Origin: Clavelina lepadiformis
Taxonomy: Eukaryota > Chordata > Ascidiacea > Aplousobranchia > Clavelinidae
Reading direction: 5' to 3'
Assembly (NCBI RefSeq): GCF_947623445.1
Contig: NC_135242.1
Span: 8,804,001 to 8,868,000 of the forward strand
DNA length: 64,000 bases
Made by a program: the position numbers and the translations under genes. Positions 55,001 to 64,000 of the stretch are shown in pieces; within the stretch, counting starts at the first letter, position 1; each line of letters begins with the position of its first letter. The notes beneath the pieces were generated by a model. That model ran no database searches. It was given only the letters and a program-made list of their open reading frames with translations, and was not told where the DNA came from.

Positions 55001-56523
55001 CAGCATCAGCGTGACAGACATTGCTAGTATCGATTCCATTCACAGCCATTATCGCATCGTTCGCCCTAAGAAAATATTAAGGACATGTTCAGGAGGGGTT
55101 ATTGCAATGTCGGAATAGATCAACTATGGTATGTTATTGTCACAATAAGATTTAAACGTTAATGTTCATGGAATAATTGAAAACGACGCTTTTACGGTGA
55201 AGGCTTACCTTAGTCTTCCGTCAGCGGCTGCCGCTCCACCGGCTATGATCTTGGTGATGTAAATGCTGACGTCATTAACATCAAGTGGATTGTCTCTTCC
55301 ACCCGCGATAGAAAAACCCAATCCCGAAGTTCCCTGGTTAACGGGGGAAGAAGCAAGTTTTTCATGGGGATCAATCACAGCTAATTAACCTTAAACAATA
55401 CGTGACTAGCAAATGCCTACCCTTTCGAGAATGACTTCGTCGTAGACATAAATCGGGGAAGCCTATAGAAAACATATAAACGAAAACTTATTAAAAAGAA
55501 AGTTTTCGAAAACCTCAGTGCAATGTTCAATACAACTTACCACCATATTTTCTGAATAAGGCGAATGGTCTTGGTTAGGTCTCTGCAAAAATAAACATGA
55601 CGATTGAAAGCTGTGTGACAGTGAAGGATCAAACAACAAAACATACAAACAACATTAAAACAAGAAACGAAAAACTAGTCTTAATGGGAACCTACTACCA
55701 AGGGGAACATCAATAAGAAATTTCATTATTCCCCTAAGAAAATCGTGTAACTTTATTAATTGCGCCTTCAAACAAACAAAACTTTTGTAAACGTTCTTTA
55801 AGTTTTAAGGAATACGTTCTGAGTATATTTAAATAACAAGCTGTTGATATCGATACGTAGCCGTTGTAATAAATTAGCAACGACAGAAAGTCAAGAGTAC
55901 AAGGAAAGAGATCTTCTATCTTCAACAAATTGGTATCGACTGGTTGTCTGTATGATACATCCAGTGCTTTGTCACATGCCATTTACAATTTCAACTAACT
56001 GAGAAAAAGGACATATGCCAATATTATTTAATAAATTGCATTGAATATGTAAATTATTATCGATAGCAGAATTCTATTGAGATACTTTCGACAAAATACT
56101 ACGAGGGCATCTGGTAAAACGTCTCAGAAGGAACACTGAAGCAGAAAAATCTCAAAAACAAAAGATTTGTCTGACGAAATAAAAGTGAAAGACAAACCTA
56201 AAACAGTTTCTCCTTGAGACATAAGCTGACCAGATGGAGCATTTGCAGACCGAAAACATTTACTCAACTATTAAAAAACTAGGTTTGACAAAACAACGAG
56301 GCAAAAGTCGTCAACCATCATAAAAGGCTAAAAAGCACATACATAAGTTCGACAACGTTGAAAGCTTCATTACTATAAACAATATACGTACAGGTTGTCT
56401 GCATGACATTGACCGAGGTTGGCGATTAGATTGCGTAGGGGCTTTGACGTTCTTGAACGATTTCAGCGGGTCGCATGCACTATCTTCAACTTTTAGCTGT
56501 TCTTTTTCTTCATTGGAAGATTT
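43019..56523 (-). CDS. DLG1: Discs-large (DLG) MAGUK scaffold, 5' end not found
   Basis: Twenty-two minus-strand exons in phase encode 844 residues: 56392-56523, 55541-55582, 55421-55462, 55209-55333, 54967-55065, 54364-54467, 54107-54243, 53598-53904, 52432-52582, 52072-52228, 51855-51957, 45908-46069, 44934-45010, 44712-44837, 44526-44622, 44341-44385, 44177-44221, 43899-44000, 43591-43763, 43388-43497, 43217-43308, 43019-43125. DLG organises cell junctions and synapses beneath the membrane. PDZ1 carries [16 protein letters not shown]2 [23 protein letters not shown]3 [18 protein letters not shown]3 reads [17 protein letters not shown] and [19 protein letters not shown]. The polybasic hook reads [18 protein letters not shown]. 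The GUK domain ([45 protein letters not shown]) lacks the nucleotide-binding P-loop, as in all DLGs. An L27 domain was not found. One protein covers DLG1-4; the symbol is for the family. Confidence 0.93.
47090..47330. other. Locally CpG-rich segment inside a DLG intron
   Basis: Within an otherwise AT-rich intron, this stretch has many CG dinucleotides (for example CGATCGCGTTCGTTCGTCG and GAGCGAGCGCGTCC), a CCAAT (in GTCCAATCAC) and a CRE-like TGACGTCG. It may be a promoter or enhancer, or an unmethylated patch. No gene start on either strand is convincing. Confidence 0.3.
48524..48746 (-). CDS. Alternative first exon of a PDZ-less DLG isoform
   Basis: A minus-strand open frame starts at ATG 48746 and runs 74 codons to the donor GTAAGT at 48518-48523. 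It ends after one base of a codon, exactly the phase of the PDZ3 exon 51855-51957, so it can join the SH3 exon at 46069 to give GQEYNRFEE. The resulting protein would be about 452 residues with SH3, hook and GUK only. The new N-terminus begins [15 protein letters not shown] and then has a basic patch ([17 protein letters not shown]) that could contact acidic lipids or act in nuclear import. It lies in the intron between PDZ3 and SH3. The alternative is an internal cassette exon, since the frame remains open a little upstream. No transcript evidence is available. Confidence 0.6.
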
Positions 56524-58354
56524 CTATGGATAGAGACGATCTTTAAAAAAAACGAAACTCAACATCCAAAGATCAAATCAAACGTGGCACAACAAACCAC
56601 CAAGCCAACAACAGGGAAGTTTTTACTAGATGAATGAAACCAACGCGACCACGACAAAACAAAGAAATCTCCTGTTCAAGCAATCAAATCAAACACAACC
56701 GCTGCAATCACTCAACCCATGGTAATTACCCACTAAGAAATTATTTAACTTACTTTGCAATTGAACGTGGAACTAAAAGTAGTCTGCTTGAACTTCATAG
56801 TACATGAACATAACATTTCAAAACAACGCCATTGAACCATAACAAGAACAAAAAATTGTTTTGGAGACTTCAATTTTAAGGTCCGTGAAATAACGTTGCA
56901 AAGTCCCCGGAGATGGCCACCATCAACCGGAAAGAATGTAGCATATCCCAATTTCAAGGACGGCTTTCAAAAATGACAGCAGGAACGAATCAAATTTGTA
57001 AAGGAACAAACCCACCATCTGTCAGATACTTGGGAGCTTAATAGAACAATGGAAAAGTTCTGTCTCGGATCGAATCACATCACTGAGAAGGCAGACAATT
57101 TAAACAGGTAAAAAATAGAACTTGCCTTTGTCTTTGTTCGCAGCGGTAAAATCAATGTAAGTCCACTGCTTGATATGATACTGAGAATGATACTAATATT
57201 TAAAAATATTTATGATACGGATAAGTTAGACGACCGGCTAGCTGTCGCAACGCCCTTTTAACAAAGTTAACCAACTGTGCAACAAACATTTATTACTAAG
57301 CGTTAGATTTAGTAAAAAATGTAAGCCATTGTTCGGCGGAGAAAATCTCTTGGAGAAGAAAGCTCTTAAAATATTTGAATCTTCCTCTGCCAAACATTGA
57401 ATTTTTCTGTATATTAGGCTTGCTCATTTCCATATAACTACCTCAACTTTCACGAAGCTAAGGGTCGACGATATGCTTGAAACAGTTGTTTTGTATACCC
57501 TTGAAGACATTGCAATAGTTTCTTATATCATATCGCAAGCCACAAGCATCTACAAACACAAACCCTAAACCTGCAATCATGTCTCGATTAAATCTTTCTG
57601 CCGTAACATAAGAAGAAAATAATATCTGTTGCTTCCACATGGCTGCTTTGTTGTGACTGCTACCGGCTATATCATCGGTCAGATAGAAGTGAGTTTGTGC
57701 TAAGTTTCAACAATCGATCGAACTTAGCATAGCGGAGAACCATCGATTGCAACTAACCAGGCTAAATAATTGGGACCCTCGGGAAATAGCAACCGAGGAG
57801 ACACAAATAGTCATTTTAGCTTTATCTTTCCACTTTCAAAAACGATTACGTGGCATTATATCAAAAATGAAAAAATCTTTCTCGGCATCGTTTAACTGAA
57901 AATTAAAGTAAAAATTGCCAAAACGGGCAGTGGAGTCGGAAGAAAATAAAACAACACTAAAGAACAACCACTAATTCCAAGCAACTTCCATTAGAAAAAT
58001 CATCAGACAAAGTTATGTTAAAATAATTTATCAGCCAACAGCCAAGATTGAATTATACTATACAGCAGGTATTTGTACGTTAACGAGTACAAATACACCA
58101 ACGGAGAGCTAGTTAAGGCTAATTTAAAGCAAAATGTTCCTGTTATACACTTAAGTACGCAAAAGTAATTATACTTATTACTACAGTATTTACTTGTCTG
58201 TCACAGCAAATATTCTATTCATACTTGATCCAAATACCTCAGTCATCCCTATTGTTTCTTTTCTTGTGACGTAATAAGAACGGCATCTCGTCATAATTCA
58301 GCGATGAATTTGCGTTTTTCCCGCTTACGTATTTATGGCAATAACTGCTTAACC

Positions 58355-58696
58355 CAGGGGTTCCCAACCGGTGGTACGCGTACCACTTGTGGTACGCGGG
58401 AGCTTTTCAGGTGGTACGCGAGCAGCTCTCCGTTGCATGCGATATACAGTATAGTAGTATAACAATTTAAATTTGAGTTGCTAAAATATGCGAAAAACAC
58501 TTTTATTTCTTTCCGTACTAAATTCTCTGCACTCAGTTAGCTACTTTTGTCGATCTTGCTCCCTGCTGTCATTGTTATTAATACAATGCTGCTGTGCGAA
58601 TATTGGATCAAATTAGTTGTTTTGAAAATAGTGGTACGTGTTGACAATCCGTGGTGGCTAAGTGGTACGAGAACATAAAAAGGTTGGGAACCCCTG
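58355..58696. mobile_element. hAT-type MITE with perfect TIRs and 8-bp TSD
   Basis: The left end CAGGGGTTCCCAACC and the right end GGTTGGGAACCCCTG are perfect inverses. The target duplication GCTTAACC is identical at 58347-58354 and 58697-58704. Next to both termini are GTGGTACG motifs, often repeated. At 342 bp with no open frame it is a non-autonomous hAT element. The perfect ends and duplication suggest a fairly recent insertion. Confidence 0.92.
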
Positions 58697-58715
58697 GCTT
58701 AACCCCTATGTACGT

Positions 58716-59135
58716 AGGTGGTACTATAGTACCGGATTTCTGTATCAAATTACTTTTTTCAAGAAATTTCGGTTGGTCCCGGTACTCGGTACTTTTCACG
58801 TGATAATTTCAAAATTTTAACAAGTATGTTTTTAAAAATACATGTTACTTAATCCTTAATACCAATTTTAGCATCTGTTGATCTTTTTTAATCTAGAAAT
58901 GTCAAGTAAAATTTCAAGCGATTAACATGTTTTGACCTGGAGTAACCTTTACCGGGGGCATTATAGCGGCAAACAATGTATTTGCAGCAGCGTTTTTTAC
59001 ACAAAAGGTACCGGTACCGAAACCGACAAAGTACTGAACTACTTTTTAAAAATAGTACCGAATACCGGTACTGTCGGTACATTTTTTGCTAAATTACGAG
59101 TACCGTTACCGACGGTACTTTCAAAGTACCGACTG
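58716..59135. repeat. GGTACCG-rich degenerate repeat
   Basis: The words GGTACCGG, AGTACCG and CGGTACT recur many times in both orientations (for example GGTACCGGTACCGAAACC and AATACCGGTACTGTCGGTAC). A similar patch occurs near 30690-30740. It may be a decayed inverted-repeat element; borders are approximate. Confidence 0.4.
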
Positions 59136-62100
59136 CTTACTTCTGACTGTATATTAGTACAAATCGCCAGTACATTTACTGACAAGTACTTTTAGATTAA
59201 TGGCCAACTTGTTTTTGGACTTGCCCCTTATTTTAATAAAGTCTACAAAAACTTGCTCGGGTCTACAGTTCAAATACCGCAACTTATCTGGTCAAAGGAA
59301 TGCAACTTTTCTAACGTGGATGTCTCACAAGTAGACCTGACGTGTCTTTTTATTAGGAAAATTCCACGAAGATAGCTATCTTTTAATGGCTAATGGTACC
59401 AACTTGTAAATTGTATGCGAAACAATTCCGGTCTATGTTTGAACGCAGATATATTGGCTACTATGTACAACGTTCGCCGTGTGTATTTGTAGGAGACATT
59501 TCAGTTCTGAATGATTTCCCTTACGTGTTTTAAAAAAAGTCGGAGTGAATTATTGTTGATGCATACGAAGTACAAATTTGTAAATCTTGATGGTAGCATT
59601 TTTTGTTTTGTGTTATAAATTTTTTTTAAGGTTTTTCTGAAGACTAATCTCGAAACAAGCTACGTAACGCAAATATAGGATATTTTTACAACTTCCAAGT
59701 AACGTAACTATGTTACAAACTTTCGCTATTTTGACGCTATTATTTTTGTAAAAGCAAATAAGATGCTTTGGAAAACTTAACGTCATTGTGGTTTGCACTG
59801 TATTCAATGTTTACAAAGTAGCAGTGTTTAAGTTCGGAATCGCAAAAAATATGTCCACCGTTGCGCTATCTTTTGGTAGATTTTAATGACATTGCAAATT
59901 CTGGTTATGTTACGTATGCGGTTAAGACTACAGGTTGTGGCAAGACAAGAAATTGAAAGTAAACGCCAATGATTTCAAATGTTTTTCCGATTTAGAGATT
60001 TGTCCTCGCAATGAAACAAAAAATCTTCGATGGTGAACTGCAATGCAATGACTATATACACCAGGCATGCACAACATACGGCCTTTTCATGCGGCCCACG
60101 AGATATTCCGTGATTTCGCTCATTCATGCATTTTCTCCACGGTTACAGTTACATAATCAACGAATCCGATGCTTTACCGCCGCTAAGCGTTAAAAACAAC
60201 TAGATACTGTAGTGCGAGAGGCAACCGTTTCTTGACAGTAACCATCTTCTCAACGATATCTCTTATTCAACGGTTAATCGGTCACATTATATAAAGTAGG
60301 CTACACGTTAGTTACAACAACGTTAGCACGCGGCCCGCGAAAAATATTTTTTCGCTAAAACGGCCCGTGTACTGTTTTGAGTTGTGCATGCCTGATATAC
60401 ACGAACAAAGTGCAGATGCCTTTTTCATATACTGTATTGGTGTTCAGTGACGTTTCTTCGAACATCTCTAGTACTTCCAAACCACATTCCAGAACCTTTG
60501 GGAGCGTTCCACAATGAGCATTGGTTGCATTCACTAAACTACGTTAACGCAAACGTAGCGCAGATGACATTATACAGCTGACAAGCTGGTAAAATAGGCA
60601 TCAATACTGTATTTCAGATAGCAGTATATAAAATTTATACTATTCATAACGCTCATAGCGACACACTAGTGGTATTCGAGGTTGTTTTTGTGCGACAAGT
60701 AAGGCTGTTGAGCGCTGCATCACAATACAAGAGACTTGGTTCAAAAATCCCTCCCCATTACTGAAAAATGATAAGGCGCTGAATACAACGTGACTATAAA
60801 GAAAGAGTGGTTTCTAATTGAGACCTTCAACACAAGCTAGTTTCAAATGTGTGATTATTTTATTGAGATAAGTGAAGTTGGCAGATGTGCAAGCAATAAT
60901 TCGGATATTACAATTTTATACCTTTAATATAGGACTCATGGTTAAAGGGCTTCTGTGGCATCCAAGATATGCCAAAATTTTAAAATACCAACAGGGTTGG
61001 AATAAGTTGAATAAATCAATAAAGTTAATAAAGGTGTATCTGTGCTCTTTGGACATGACACTGTTCAGGTATTGATACCTAGCTTGTATACAACCAACTC
61101 GAAAAAACTCTATGTTTAAAGCTTAATGATAAAAGGAAAATACATAACCAACAGCATAATGACAAAGGGTGCAGTTTACAACAATACACAACAACAGCGA
61201 AACAGAATCTGTGAAAAATACGACATCGTGCAAGCTTACCCTAGACGCACAAAGACAAGTCATGATTTCCATCTACTCGTATGGGACGCGCTCCACACTA
61301 AAATGTTGTTTTCTACACAAGTTGCTGCAACATGATAGTAGGCATACAATAAACGATATGTAGCTTTGAACTAAAATAACCGTTCGGTTATAATTCTAAT
61401 AGTAGTTAACTACAGTATAACAAACAAATGGTATACGATGTACTATAGTAGTGCAAATAATAATGTACAAGTTTTAGATAAACTTTGGGAAATGAGGCAC
61501 TATAGCCGAAAGACGCTGTGTCATTCATATTCCTGTGAAGAATAACACCAAAGATGTGCAATATTTCATACAAAGTATATAATTTGCAAAGTTACTTTCA
61601 TTTCAAATTTACAAACTGCAAATTTTATACAACACTTGAAAATGAAAATCGTTTGCAATGATAGCTGATGACAGAGATTACTTATTTTTTGTCTATTTTT
61701 ATGCACCTGCTGCACAATTATCTCCCCGGCCAGAGCCTCAATTAGATTTATCAGAAGTTTTCTTTTTAACACTTGTGTTTCACAACACTGTAACACCAAA
61801 GTAATTGGATAAGAAATTGATCTGAATCATGGTCATTTCTTAACAAAGATGCCCTGAACTAGTTTTAGGTTTGTTTGTATCTGTATCGATTAAGGATCCT
61901 GCAAAGAACAGCATCTGCAGAGTGCTATCGTTCTACGGTTTCTTTGCACCTTGATAAATAACAAGTTTGTAATTGAGTTGCTAATTTTTAAATACAATAC
62001 CTTGCCACAAACCTTTCCTTTCGCTAATGCATTAGATCGATTGTCTGTAAACAAAAATCTTTAGCAACATGTTTTTCAGTATCAACACATATCCAACAAA

Positions 62101-64000
62101 AGCACTACGATTTTTAACAACAAAAACGACCTACGACGACTTCAATATAAATCATAAGTGCTTGACACATAATCAATGGAAACATCTAAGACTCTTTGAA
62201 AAACTGAATCAGTCCGTCAAAATCACAACCATGTCACCCCACGCTACCATGGAACAGTGAACAGAGACTGATTAGACTGAGAGCTCGATATGAAAACAGG
62301 CCGACCAGTAAGGCACATTTTATTCACACCGAGGTTATCTATGCAGTGTTTTCCGTAATCAAGTGAAGCTGAAAAAGCGGTGAACGTCACCCTGCTAATG
62401 GGCGAAGGGTTTAGAAGCTTTACCTGAAAATGCATTACCTCGGCAAAATTTGCCGATCAATAGTGATAAATAATGCATCAGATGACAGTGCCACTCTCAC
62501 TACACATCAAACAATAGTGTACAAGTCAACTTCGACGTCAAATAGACACTGTCTTGGCACGAATATATGTCAATATTTTTTAAAATAATGTACTGGAATA
62601 GAAGTGATCCTTAAACAACAATCGGCACATGCAGCTGATGTCCACGCTTAAGCTTCTGTTGCAAAAGGCATAACATTTTCAGACGCCTAATCCAGTTGTA
62701 ATATACGTAAATCATCATTAACAAATTACATTTTTGTGATCATGCAACCAAATGTGGACACACATTTCTATTACAGAAGAAACTAACACCTCAAGTGAGT
62801 TGTGGGCCAAATTTGATTTTGTAAAACGTTTTCTCATACCTTCACCAGGATTTCACCAACTTTTTACCACGTTCTATATGGCCATGGCGTGCGAGCGCAC
62901 TCTAGCGTTTTACTTTGTGCGTTTTACAAGGAAAATTTACTAGAAAAAGTAAAAAGCCTTTTTCGAGCAATTTAGTTCAAATCAACCATAAAATACCGAA
63001 TATGGTATAGCAATGGCCAGTGGGTAAACTATTTTAACCAAACACTACATGACGACCTAAAGTAATTCATGCTCACAATGCAAACCACACCTAAGACTAC
63101 AACGCCAACGTGCTGTACAAGTAAGATGAATATAATTAACTGAGACACATTTATGTTCGTTGTCAGGTTACCTTCATTATCAAAAACAACTTAAGTAAAG
63201 ATGTCGTCATCTACGACGTGTTTCATGTTTGACGTAAGCGTCTAAAAAAGTCGTAGTACATCAATACAATTTAGGAGAACGTAAAAGAACGTTAATTTTT
63301 TCTGGCTATTTCGGTAGATAGTGAAACGGTCAAGAAGTGGTGCGGCTACATGGAGACGCAGATTACGGTTGCCCAACAAACCATGAAACGACTTCTGCGT
63401 GATAATCCAAGCTGGCAACTGGGTGTGCCAGGAAAACAAAACTGAAAACGATGGACGTCGGCTTTGTTGCGCCTGATAAAAGAAAATGCGGAAATACTTG
63501 GCTATTACTGATGACTTCGTAGTAACTAAACAAATATTATTGCATTCATTGTTATCTACCCCGTCGTACAGAGTTTAAGCCTATTGCGAACAACAGATAG
63601 ATATAATATCGGATGACAAGCGAAATGTAAACCTGTGACTATCGTTGAAAGCTTCAGGCGTCGCGATAAATACATAAATCTAAAAGCTATTTGATAGTGA
63701 AAGCGATGAACCATGGTTAAACACACACTCGAGGTAACAACAAAACAAACTCGCAAGATTTACATTGAACGGAGCCGACAGACGACATCTTTACTAACAT
63801 GTCCCAGGCTTGGGTTTGTGGTGGATTCAATATGAAACAAAAGTAATTCATTCAAAACAAAAGATAAATGTAATCTGTACCCGATACGGAAAGATGTAAT
63901 AATAATAGGAAAATCACGGGCATGTCTTACCCCAAAAAGTTTTTAAAATTACTGGATGTTAAATAACGAACGTTTCCCGCTTTACATGAATTGCAGTTTA

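Larger units (their letters stand above)
56524..64000. other. No confident exon; probable DLG 5' intron or flank
   Basis: About 7.5 kb of AT-rich sequence. I found no exon in phase 0 that would continue DLG upstream and no L27-like sequence, so the missing DLG start lies here unrecognised or beyond the window. It holds a clean hAT MITE at 58355-58696 and a GGTACCG-rich stretch at 58716-59135. The many short frames show no domain signature. Confidence 0.45.

Noticed and set aside
57124-57180. Possible DLG upstream exon (YHIKQWTYIDF...) with a GCAAGT donor
   Set aside because: Its end phase (1) does not match the next exon, which needs phase 0, and the peptide does not resemble L27 or known DLG N-termini.

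Overview
The window looks like nuclear DNA of a tunicate, most likely a Ciona-like ascidian. It is AT-rich and has compact chordate-type genes with many short GT-AG introns and short intergenic gaps. Several predicted proteins align over most of their length with vertebrate families as I remember them: TMEM26, ANKRD42, NUDT19, ATP synthase gamma, MBLAC1, CENP-X, AF10/AF17 and DLG. The species is inferred; no marker in the window proves it. I assembled all exon models by hand from splice sites and reading phase. Each total coding length is a multiple of three with no internal stop.

Layout. 1-2812: no gene seen. 2813-5843 (+): TMEM26-like membrane protein, 9 exons. 6838-7936 (+): a 157-residue basic protein of 5 exons that I do not recognise. 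8973-13746 (-): ANKRD42, whose first intron carries a roughly 240 bp MITE-like repeat and a roughly 730 bp near-complete palindrome. 15194-17282 (+): NUDT19-type acyl-CoA diphosphatase ending in a PTS1-like tripeptide. 18058-18762: hAT-type non-autonomous transposon. 20251-25360 (+): secreted angiopoietin-like fibrinogen-domain protein. 26038-28361 (-): mitochondrial ATP synthase gamma, ending close to and convergent with the fibrinogen gene. 28362-36249: repeat-rich gap with an inverted tandem-repeat element, a 5'-truncated LINE, a long hairpin and short dispersed repeats. 36250-39421 (-): three intronless genes in one orientation, AF10/AF17, CENP-X and MBLAC1. 39422-43018: repeats, including a tRNA-Met-derived SINE-like segment. 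43019-56523 (-): Discs-large (DLG) MAGUK with three PDZ domains, SH3 and guanylate kinase domains; its 5' end was not found. 56524-64000: no confident exon, one clean hAT MITE.

How the genes relate. Most are unrelated housekeeping or signalling genes. The exception is the AF10/CENP-X/MBLAC1 run, where all three products are linked to histones or chromatin and lie on the same strand without coding introns. The DLG gene appears to have an internal alternative first exon that would make a PDZ-less SH3-GUK form. I saw no wholly new multi-gene system. The best leads are this chromatin cluster, the short DLG form, the unusual linker of the fibrinogen protein and the unrecognised gene at 6838-7936.
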